A DNA stretch of 15,677 nucleotides from assembly GCA_964396845.1 (NCBI GenBank), contig CAYNGH010000074.1:1-15677 (forward strand), in the 5' to 3' direction. Each line of letters starts with the position of its first letter. Position 1 is the stretch's first letter. Under the pieces are notes generated by a model, which did not search any database, had not been told where the DNA came from, and saw only the letters and a program-made list of their open reading frames with translations. Position numbers and translations under genes: made by a program. This document shows, piece after piece, positions 1-5,621 of the stretch. The DNA is from CAYNGH01 sp964396845. GTDB lineage: Bacteria > Vulcanimicrobiota > JAJTBE01 > CAYNGH01.

Positions 1-1138
1 GGGCGATTTTTTCGGGACTGCTGGCGTAGGGACGGGGAAGCATGGGATACCACAGCTCCAGGGAAAAACCTCTGGGAAAACCTGCCTCAGCAAAAAGCGC
101 TCTGGCAGTGTCAGGATTTGAACGGTATGATCGCCCGGCAATTTTTCGATCCCACAGAGTGTTGAAGGGAGAATCAGCCAGGGGCATTGATTCAGCTATA
201 CGTCTTAAGATTCGCTGGCGGTTGATGGCAAAACTCAGGCCCCGGCGCAACAGGGGACGATCCAGGGGATAGCGGGTGCAGTTAAGGCTGATGAAGGAAA
301 AATTCCGGGAAGGCAGGGAACGGACTGAGAGGTGTTTTAACTCTCCTGACTTGATATGATCCAGAACCACCCTGGTGGGGTTTTCCATAAGGTCAATCCG
401 GCCCCGGCGAATCTGCCGGCGTCGAGTAAGGTCGCCAGGAGTCGGCTCAAAAATCAGCCGATCAAGATATGGCCGTTCCCCCCAGTATTCGTTGTTACGG
501 GTCAGAACAATCCTCTGCCAATGTCGCCATTCTGCAAAACGGAAAGGGCCTGTGCCACAGGGGTTGCTACCGAAATCATCCCCCAGGCGGGTGACCGCGG
601 AAGGGCTGACAACAGCAAAGGGCAGATGAGAGATAATCTGCAGAAAACGGGGACTCCTGGAATACAGTTTAACCACCAGGGTATGGTCATCAGGAGTTTC
701 GATGGCTAAAATGTTGCCGGGGTAGCCCCCCCAGACTCCCCGGTAAAATGTAAACTGCCCATAAGAAGGACGATGATAGGGATGATCAATGTTTAGCTGG
801 CGCTCCCAGGAAAACTTCACTGCCCTGGCATTGAAGGGAGTGCCGTCGTGAAACAGAACATTTCGCTCCAGGTTGAAGGTCCACCTCTTGCCGTCAGGAG
901 AAACGGCCCATGACCGGGCAAGTCCCGGGATAATTCTGTTGGTGCGGGGGTCCCTCCTGACAAGGGTTTCAAAAATATTGGAAGCCACCTGGGCCGATTC
1001 ACTCTCAAGGACAACTCCCGGATCAAGGCTCAGAGGATCTCCCATGGTGCCGAATATCAATGTCCCGCCGTGACGGTTCTCCTGGGCGAGAGCAGTTCCG
1101 GCAAGTATCAGTATCAGGATGACCACGGCATGGATCAC
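1..1138 (-). CDS. ABC transporter substrate-binding protein, family 5 (oligopeptide/dipeptide type), 3' end cut by the window
   Basis: This is the extracytoplasmic receptor of an ABC importer of the DppA/OppA/NikA class (SBP family 5), which binds peptides or similar small ligands and hands them to a membrane permease. About 379 codons are visible; the C-terminal third lies beyond base 1. Seen: a hydrophobic segment ending in A-L-A before Gln (signal peptidase I type, no lipobox Cys), then GGTLIFGTMGDPLSLDP, 'GLARSWAVSPDGKRWTF', 'FHDGTPFNARAVKFSWER', 'GTGPFRFAEW' and 'LLRRGLSFAINRQRI', all in family order. Start choice is uncertain. The given GTG (1138) is the first ordinary start but has a weak ribosome site and leaves no basic residue before the hydrophobic core. 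A GGGAGG site lies 7 bases before an ATC codon at 1165-1163, which would add an Arg/Lys-containing leader. The gene begins 15 (ATC) to 42 (GTG) bases after rpoZ and is probably cotranscribed with it. Ligand unknown. Confidence 0.9.
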   Translation of the reverse strand, partial: MIHAVVILILILAGTALAQENRHGGTLIFGTMGDPLSLDPGVVLESESAQVASNIFETLVRRDPRTNRIIPGLARSWAVSPDGKRWTFNLERNVLFHDGTPFNARAVKFSWERQLNIDHPYHRPSYGQFTFYRGVWGGYPGNILAIETPDDHTLVVKLYSRSPRFLQIISHLPFAVVSPSAVTRLGDDFGSNPCGTGPFRFAEWRHWQRIVLTRNNEYWGERPYLDRLIFEPTPGDLTRRRQIRRGRIDLMENPTRVVLDHIKSGELKHLSVRSLPSRNFSFISLNCTRYPLDRPLLRRGLSFAINRQRILRRIAESMPLADSPFNTLWDRKIAGRSYRSNPDTARALFAEAGFPRGFSLELWYPMLPRPYASSPEKIA

Positions 1139-1172
1139 CTGTATTTTTCCAGGAGCAGTTCTGATATTTATC

Positions 1173-1178
1173 CCTCCC
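1173..1178 (-). promoter_or_regulatory. Ribosome binding site GGGAGG before the peptide-binding protein
   Basis: GGGAGG lies directly after the rpoZ stop codon. Seven bases separate it from an in-frame ATC (1165-1163), an ideal distance, whereas no ATG, GTG or TTG occurs at that distance. It implies initiation upstream of the GTG at 1138, or a base error in the sequence. Confidence 0.45.
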
Positions 1179-1180
1179 GG

Positions 1181-1393
1181 TTAAAAAGCTCTCTTGATGG
1201 GCAGGATTTTTCCTTCGTTAATTTCATGGAGGGCTATGGTGACAGGTTTTTTCGACTCAAAGTCTGTCAGGGGTTCCTGGCCGTCGTTGAGCTGTCGCGC
1301 TCTTTTGGCCACCATGGTCACCAGCTCAAATTTGCTGCCTATTCCCGGGTTCACCTTGTTGTCCATCAATTCTTCCATTGAAGGATCTATCAT
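1181..1393 (-). CDS. rpoZ: DNA-directed RNA polymerase omega subunit
   Basis: Omega is the small RNA polymerase subunit that binds the C-terminal part of beta-prime and assists core assembly; in many bacteria it helps form a ppGpp site. The 70-residue product shows the family core 'SKFELVTMVAKRARQLNDG', followed by 'KKPVTIALHEINEGKI' near the C terminus. The length is typical of short omega subunits (roughly 65-90). The start is supported by an AGGAAGGAG ribosome site nine bases upstream. It follows gmk after a 97-base gap that contains a good promoter, and the peptide-binding protein gene follows in the same reading frame just after its TAA stop. The gmk-rpoZ pair is a known conserved neighbourhood. 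Confidence 0.93.
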   Translation of the reverse strand: MIDPSMEELMDNKVNPGIGSKFELVTMVAKRARQLNDGQEPLTDFESKKPVTIALHEINEGKILPIKRAF

Positions 1394-1465
1394 AGGGGTT
1401 AACTCCTTCCTGTGGGTCCTGTAAGGTTATCTGATGTTAACTGCATCTTTTCATAATCCTGCCTG

Positions 1466-1494
1466 ATTCTAACAGATCCCCGGCAGAAATTCAA
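1466..1494 (-). promoter_or_regulatory. Sigma70-type promoter for rpoZ
   Basis: On the minus strand TTGAAT (1494-1489), a 17-base spacer, then TAGAAT (1471-1466). This matches the -35 consensus at 4 of 6 and the -10 at 5 of 6 positions with optimal spacing. The -35 box overlaps the gmk stop codon. Transcription would start near 1459, leaving about 65 untranslated bases before rpoZ. It would let rpoZ and the peptide-binding protein be expressed independently of the upstream genes. Inferred from sequence only. Confidence 0.6.
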
Positions 1495-2105
1495 CTGCTG
1501 GTTTCAAAGGTTTTTTTATCCCGCACCCTCAGCCGGGAAGCCCGGATGATTGACACAAGATCCTCAACTGCTTCATCCACCTGATCATTATAAATAATAT
1601 AATCATAATATGAAGCCTGCCCCATCTCCCAGATGGCAGTTTTTATCCGCTCCCGGATTTTATCCGGGTCTTCAGTTCCCCGGCCCTCAAGACGGCTCTT
1701 TAAAATATCCGGATTCATCTCCGGCGGGGCAATAAAAATAAATATGCTGTGGGGACGGGTTTTCATCACCTGGCAGGCTCCCTGGACATCAATATCCAGC
1801 ACCACGTCCAGCCCCCGGGACAGCTGTTCATCCACCGCCCCGGAAGGAGTGCCGTAATAATTCCCATGGACAAAGGCATATTCCAGAAAGTCCCCATCCT
1901 GAATCATCCCGGTGAATCTTTCCTGATCGATAAAATGATAATGGATTCCTTCCAGTTCCTCCCGGCGGGGTGAACGGGTGGTGGCAGATATGGAAAAAAC
2001 AAGCCGGGGATCTCTGGCAATAACTCTCTGGAGGATGGTTCCCTTTCCTGCTCCTGATGGCCCTGATATTACAAAAAGATCCCGGAAGGCGGTGTTGTTA
2101 TTCAT
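1491..2105 (-). CDS. gmk: Guanylate kinase
   Basis: Phosphorylates GMP (or dGMP) to GDP with ATP, an essential step in guanine nucleotide supply. The 204-residue product has the P-loop GPSGAGKGT at residues 15-23, then 'TRSPRREELEGIHYHF' (GMP-binding region), 'DVVLDIDVQGA' and 'SIFIFIAPP', the standard order and length for the family (E. coli 207). The ATG at 2105 is chosen because it puts the P-loop the usual distance from the N terminus and has GGAG upstream; an in-frame ATG nine codons earlier would add a tail not typical of the family. The start overlaps the end of remA by 8 bases, so translation is probably coupled. The gene lies in the widely conserved remA-gmk-rpoZ order. Confidence 0.96.
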   Translation of the reverse strand: MNNNTAFRDLFVISGPSGAGKGTILQRVIARDPRLVFSISATTRSPRREELEGIHYHFIDQERFTGMIQDGDFLEYAFVHGNYYGTPSGAVDEQLSRGLDVVLDIDVQGACQVMKTRPHSIFIFIAPPEMNPDILKSRLEGRGTEDPDKIRERIKTAIWEMGQASYYDYIIYNDQVDEAVEDLVSIIRASRLRVRDKKTFETSS

Positions 2106-2382
2106 CTTCTGAAATCTCCATAACTGTGTCATCTTCTCCGGTGGCTAATTTGTTCTGACGGCTTCGGTCAATAATTGTTTCAGGTAGCGACGGCGAGAGT
2201 ATTATGTGTCCGCTGTTCATTATGAGGATGGATCGGGTCTTCCTGCCCAGGGTGGCGTCCAGAAGCATATGATCCTCCCTGGCTTCCCGGACCAGTCGGC
2301 GAAGGGGAGATGAACCGGGCTTGAGGACTGCCACCAGTTTTTCCCGGGAAGCAAAGTTTCCATAACCGATGTTAATAAGCAT
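2098..2382 (-). CDS. remA: RemA family DNA-binding regulator (DUF370)
   Basis: In Bacillus subtilis, RemA is an oligomeric DNA-binding protein that activates biofilm matrix and osmoprotection genes; the role in this organism is inferred only from family membership. The 94-residue product starts MLINIGYGNF and contains 'PGSSPLRRLVREAREDHML', 'DATLGRKTRSILIMNSGHI' and 'ILSPSLPETI', the hallmark segments of the family. An acidic tail of about 18 residues ending EISEDE extends past the core. The ATG at 2382 has AGGAGG six bases upstream; the ATG two codons earlier abuts that site directly and is a poor start. The gene overlaps the preceding small membrane protein gene by 11 bases and gmk by 8. 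In Firmicutes it typically follows yicC/yloC; here an unrelated membrane protein occupies that place. Confidence 0.92.
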   Translation of the reverse strand: MLINIGYGNFASREKLVAVLKPGSSPLRRLVREAREDHMLLDATLGRKTRSILIMNSGHIILSPSLPETIIDRSRQNKLATGEDDTVMEISEDE

Positions 2383-2716
2383 ATTCATCCTCCTTCCAGG
2401 GGGGATCTCCGGTATTCAAAGGGAGAACCCGGATGAGATGGTGCCCCCGGGGAAGAAGATCCGGGGCAGACCTGCAAAGGCTGTCCCAGGAAGCCGATGG
2501 AGTGTGGGTCCTGTCGATTACTATCACCTTTTCCCGGATGATGGGGGAAAGGTGGGCAGTAGGAGCTATCGGCGACGGAGAAGGTCTTCTCTCCACGGGG
2601 ATCAGGAGGGCAATCCCTGGAATATATACATCAAAATATTCACATATTATTGCCAGCATCATCGAAAGTGATATTGCAAGCAGAATGATGCCCATTGCAG
2701 GAATATAACGTTTCAA
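2372..2716 (-). CDS. Small membrane-anchored protein of unknown function
   Basis: I do not recognise this 114-residue protein. Seen: a short basic N terminus (MKRY), one strong hydrophobic segment at about residues 7-26, a second weaker hydrophobic stretch at about 30-42, then a proline-rich hydrophilic tail with 'RRPSPSPIAPTAHLSP' and an acidic C terminus (KEDEYAY). The likely topology is one N-terminal membrane anchor with the tail on one face, or a signal-anchored periplasmic tail. The start codon is TTG, preceded by a G-rich GGGGGGA ribosome site five bases away. It lies 24 bases after the TPR gene and overlaps remA by 11 bases, so it is almost certainly translated as part of this operon. 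The codon choice resembles its neighbours and the tight packing supports a real gene, but no function can be assigned. Confidence 0.7.
   Translation of the reverse strand: MKRYIPAMGIILLAISLSMMLAIICEYFDVYIPGIALLIPVERRPSPSPIAPTAHLSPIIREKVIVIDRTHTPSASWDSLCRSAPDLLPRGHHLIRVLPLNTGDPPWKEDEYAY
2389..2397 (-). promoter_or_regulatory. Ribosome binding site that fixes the remA start
   Basis: GGAAGGAGG reads on the minus strand inside the last codons of the upstream membrane protein gene. It is six bases from the ATG at 2382 and zero bases from the ATG at 2388, which favours the inner start. Confidence 0.7.
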
Positions 2717-2740
2717 AGCTGTCCCCCCAATATGGAGATA

Positions 2741-4834
2741 TTACTGGAAACTGTCGTCCTCCAGCCGGGAGTTTTCCATCCAGTCGTCAAAATATGTCAC
2801 ACCGGGAATCTGCTCCTGGGGAACATATTCCTGAGCCGATGAGCTGTCAGGAGATAGGATCTCTGCAGTATCCCTGGCAGGCTGGAGGTCCCCCATGGAA
2901 GACTGCTCCGGTCGTAGAGCCAGCTCACCGCTTTTCTTGCTGATGACAAGGGAATCACTCAGGGGGCGGTTCCTGATTTCTTCGCTCAGGGAATCGTATT
3001 CCAGGCGAAGTTTTCTGGCATAATCGATTTTTCCAGTTTCGTGGGCAACCTTCAGGGCCTCTTCCAGCATTGCCGATGCTTCATCTTCATCCCGGAGTTC
3101 AAGGTGAAGGATGGCCAGTTTCCCCCGGGCTTCCAGAAGACCGGGATCCCACAGGAGAGCCTCCCGGTATTCAGATACTGCTCCTTCCATGTCCCCTTTT
3201 TCCCAGTAAGCCATTCCCAGATTGAAATGAGCCTCGGCATATTTGGGGTTGATCTTGAGAGCCTCGGACCACTGGTGGATTGCTTCGTTCCATTTCTCCT
3301 GACGGGCCAGGGCAATGCCCAGATTGTTATGAGCAAAAATATCCATGGGGTCAAATTCCACGGCTTTTTCAAAGGCCATCTCCGCATCTTTGAAACGGCC
3401 CAGGGATACATAGGCAAGCCCCAGGTTGTTGTATGTATAGGGATCATCCGATGCAATCCTGAGGGCGTCCATGTAGATTCTGACTGCTTCTCCGGGCATT
3501 TGCCGGGCCATGTATGCCTGCCCCAGATTGTTATATGCCAGAACATCGCCGGGACGGTTCTCGATGGCTCCGTGATAATATTCGCAGGCTTTCTCCATTT
3601 CACCAATCTTGTAATACAGCATCCCCAGGTTGTTCAGGGCAAAGGTGTTGTCCGGCTGTTCCTCAAGAATTATATTGAACTGGTATATGGCCTCGCTGTG
3701 GTGGCCCAGTTGCGAGAAGCAGACTGCAAGGTTCTGGCGGGTCTGGAGATCTGAATTGTTGAACTTTAAAGATTTCTTGAAGTGGGCAATGGCTTTTTCC
3801 AGTTTTCCTTCCCGCATGAAAGCAGTGCCCATATTGGCCTGGGTGTTGGGATCCTCGGGGTTTATTTCGATGGCTTTTTCGAATATCTTCCGGGCTTCTT
3901 CCAGGTTGTTGTGAATAAGATAAACCCGGCCCAGATTATTCAGAACATATGTATCGCAGGGATTGATGGCCAGGGATTTTCGATAGTTTTCAATGGCCTT
4001 TTCAAAGGAACCTTCCTGGGCGTATATCAGCCCCTTGTAATTGTATGCAAAGGCATCCTCGGGGTTGATCCCAAGAACCCTGTCAAACAGTTTCCGAGCC
4101 TGATCAAAATTGCCTTCCCTGGCCAGCAGTCTGCCCAGGTTGTTTCCGGCATAGGAATCCTCGGGATCAATTTCAAGAGCCAGGTGATACTGCTCCTTGG
4201 CCTTTTCAAAATCTTCCAGCCGTTCGAAACACTTGCCTAAATTGTTGTGGGCGTAGGTGTCCTTGGGATCTATCTCCAGGGCTTTTCTGAACAGCTCCAG
4301 GGCTTCATCCATACGGCCCAGCTTCATCTTGAGAAGTCCCAGGTTGTTCCGGGTATATACATCACCGGGATTTTGCTCCAGGGCTTTTTCGTAGCTGGCT
4401 ACAGCTTTGTCGGTCCTGCCGGTCTTGGAGTATATCAGCCCCAGGTTGTAGTGCCCCTGGCTGTAACCGGGATCCAGCTCTAACACCTTTTTCCAAAGTT
4501 CCATGGCCTCGGCATGGTTTTCCTGACGCTGGGCAATCAAACCCAGGTTGCCCAGGGAGTATTTATCGTCGGGATTACGGGCCAGAGCCTTTCGGTATTC
4601 CAACCGGGCCTGTTTCAAAAGCCCCATGGCCTGATAGCCGATCCCCAGCAACTGGCGGGCAACAGGATTTTCCGGATTTCGCTCCAGAGATTTTTTCCAT
4701 TCCTTGCAGGCGAGTCCCAGCTGGCCCATTTTGGCCAGCTCAATGCCATACTCCAGATGAAGCCCGGGATTGTCGGGATCATCTCTGAGTTCTCGGATAT
4801 ATTTATCTATTGTACTGTTGGGGTCAACACTCAT
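2741..4834 (-). CDS. Tetratricopeptide repeat protein with 17 uninterrupted TPR units
   Basis: TPRs form a right-handed superhelix that binds peptides or partner proteins; no catalytic domain is visible, so this is probably a cytoplasmic scaffold. Seen in the 697 residues: a 22-residue leader without signal peptide, then 17 consecutive 34-residue units from about residue 23 to 600 with no insertions, each ending near 'NP-x-D'. Asn occupies position 6 (the 'NNLG' pattern) in 13 of the 17 units, as in the asparagine ladder of O-GlcNAc transferase TPRs. After a final helix pair comes an acidic, Ser/Glu-rich low-complexity tail of about 80 residues. Start ATG at 4834; no strong ribosome site is visible. 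It is the first gene of the operon leading to remA-gmk-rpoZ and is divergent from the DUF4870-type gene. Partner unknown. Confidence 0.93.
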   Translation of the reverse strand: MSVDPNSTIDKYIRELRDDPDNPGLHLEYGIELAKMGQLGLACKEWKKSLERNPENPVARQLLGIGYQAMGLLKQARLEYRKALARNPDDKYSLGNLGLIAQRQENHAEAMELWKKVLELDPGYSQGHYNLGLIYSKTGRTDKAVASYEKALEQNPGDVYTRNNLGLLKMKLGRMDEALELFRKALEIDPKDTYAHNNLGKCFERLEDFEKAKEQYHLALEIDPEDSYAGNNLGRLLAREGNFDQARKLFDRVLGINPEDAFAYNYKGLIYAQEGSFEKAIENYRKSLAINPCDTYVLNNLGRVYLIHNNLEEARKIFEKAIEINPEDPNTQANMGTAFMREGKLEKAIAHFKKSLKFNNSDLQTRQNLAVCFSQLGHHSEAIYQFNIILEEQPDNTFALNNLGMLYYKIGEMEKACEYYHGAIENRPGDVLAYNNLGQAYMARQMPGEAVRIYMDALRIASDDPYTYNNLGLAYVSLGRFKDAEMAFEKAVEFDPMDIFAHNNLGIALARQEKWNEAIHQWSEALKINPKYAEAHFNLGMAYWEKGDMEGAVSEYREALLWDPGLLEARGKLAILHLELRDEDEASAMLEEALKVAHETGKIDYARKLRLEYDSLSEEIRNRPLSDSLVISKKSGELALRPEQSSMGDLQPARDTAEILSPDSSSAQEYVPQEQIPGVTYFDDWMENSRLEDDSFQ

Positions 4835-4867
4835 AATTAATTTAAAGCCCCATCGGGCCTGAATTCA

Positions 4868-4903
4868 GAATTATCCTGTATTCGTCCGCATCCCGGATAA
4901 TTC
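4868..4903. repeat. Inverted repeat, 9-base perfect arms, upstream of the TPR gene
   Basis: GAATTATCC at 4868-4876 and GGATAATTC at 4895-4903 form perfect inverted arms separated by 18 bases, 34 bases upstream of the TPR start. The centre-to-centre distance of 27 bases suits either a two-site operator or a long-looped hairpin in the leader of the TPR operon. There is no T-run on either side, so it is not a simple terminator. Function is inferred only. Confidence 0.5.
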
Positions 4904-4941
4904 CTGCCCCTGCCGACACCCTGGACAAGCTTTGAGGCCTC

Positions 4942-4970
4942 TTTACAGTTTGAATGAAAAAAAATGCAAT
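4942..4970 (+). promoter_or_regulatory. Candidate promoter for the DUF4870-type gene
   Basis: TTTACA (4942-4947, 5 of 6 to consensus), a 17-base A-rich spacer, then TGCAAT (4965-4970, 4 of 6). Transcription would start near 4977, giving a leader of about 55 bases with a strong ribosome site. The same bases read on the other strand give a weaker promoter (TTGCAT, 16, TGTAAA) facing the TPR gene. Confidence 0.4.
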
Positions 4971-5031
4971 ATTCACGCTCTGTGAAGGATAAAAACTTGT
5001 TTTGGTGAATTGGCAGACAGGAGGTGAAACT

Positions 5032-5409
5032 ATGTCGAATGAAAACGGATCCGATACAAACAACGAAATGACACCCGGTACCCCAAAAGAAGGGGGCTCC
5101 GATAAGATCCTTTATGTTTTATCATACCCCACATTCGGACTTTTAGGTATTATTCTTTTCTTCTGGAAGAAAGATGATCCCGATGCCAGGTATCACGGGC
5201 TTAATTCATTTATCTACTGGGTAGCAGTGGGTATTGTTTCCACAATTTTAGGGATAGTGACAGGAGTTCTTCCAATATTGGGCTGTGTCATTCTTCCCCT
5301 GTTCAGCCTGGTTACCTTCGTGTACTCGGTGTATCTGGCAATGCAGGCTCACAAGGGTGAAAAACCTGTAATCCCCTACATATCAGATATGGCCAACAAG
5401 TATGTTTAA
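5032..5409 (+). CDS. Small integral membrane protein, DUF4870/UPF0132 type
   Basis: The 125-residue product has a hydrophilic, Asn/Gly-rich N terminus (residues 1-24) and about three membrane segments at roughly 26-45, 58-80 and 81-104. The family pattern is visible: 'LSYPTFGLLGIILFFWKKDD', then 'ARYHGLNSF' (the conserved R-x-H-x-x-N/Q-S motif after the first helix), 'GVLPILG', and 'YLAMQAHKGEKPVIP' at the end. Members are widespread Tic20-like small membrane proteins without an established biochemical role. The ATG at 5032 follows an AGGAGGTG ribosome site, which rules out in-frame upstream TTG/GTG codons. It is a single-gene unit, divergent from the TPR gene and followed by a strong terminator. 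The exact family name is from memory; a membrane role is secure. Confidence 0.85.
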   Translation: MSNENGSDTNNEMTPGTPKEGGSDKILYVLSYPTFGLLGIILFFWKKDDPDARYHGLNSFIYWVAVGIVSTILGIVTGVLPILGCVILPLFSLVTFVYSVYLAMQAHKGEKPVIPYISDMANKYV

Positions 5410-5438
5410 GTTTGAATAAGAATAAACTGATAACAATA

Positions 5439-5467
5439 AAAACGAGGAGAATGACACTCCTCGTTTT
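5439..5467. terminator. Bidirectional intrinsic terminator between the DUF4870-type gene and glmM
   Basis: AAAACGAGGAG (5439-5449), a 7-base loop, CTCCTCGTTTT (5457-5467). The stem has a G/C core and is flanked by A-run and T-run (TTTTGTTTATT on plus, TTTTTATTG on minus), so it can end transcripts from both convergent genes. It lies 29 bases after the plus-strand stop and about 155 bases after the glmM stop. The rest of 5468-5621 is A/T-rich with no feature that I can support. Confidence 0.88.
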
Positions 5468-5621
5468 GTTTATTAATCTGTGATCAGATATTCTTTTTTT
5501 GGAAGTACCTTCTTCCTGTTTGTTCTTTATCGGATTTTTTTTCGATGATATTTAGGTTTGCTAAAAACACTCATCTATCTAAGCTCAACTCTGAGTAACT
5601 CCTGGGAAAATAAACAAAATG

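Noticed and set aside
3041..3754. Plus-strand open frame of about 237 codons
   Set aside because: It is the mirror of the TPR array; its apparent internal repetition comes from the TPR units on the other strand.
2741..4834. Repetitive DNA with about 102-base period, considered as a CRISPR or tandem DNA repeat
   Set aside because: The periodicity is explained by 34-codon TPR units that have diverged at DNA level; there are no identical repeats with unique spacers.
4842..5063. Minus-strand open frame across the TPR/DUF4870 gap
   Set aside because: It covers the start and ribosome site of the plus-strand gene, includes the inverted repeat and promoter region, and resembles no family.
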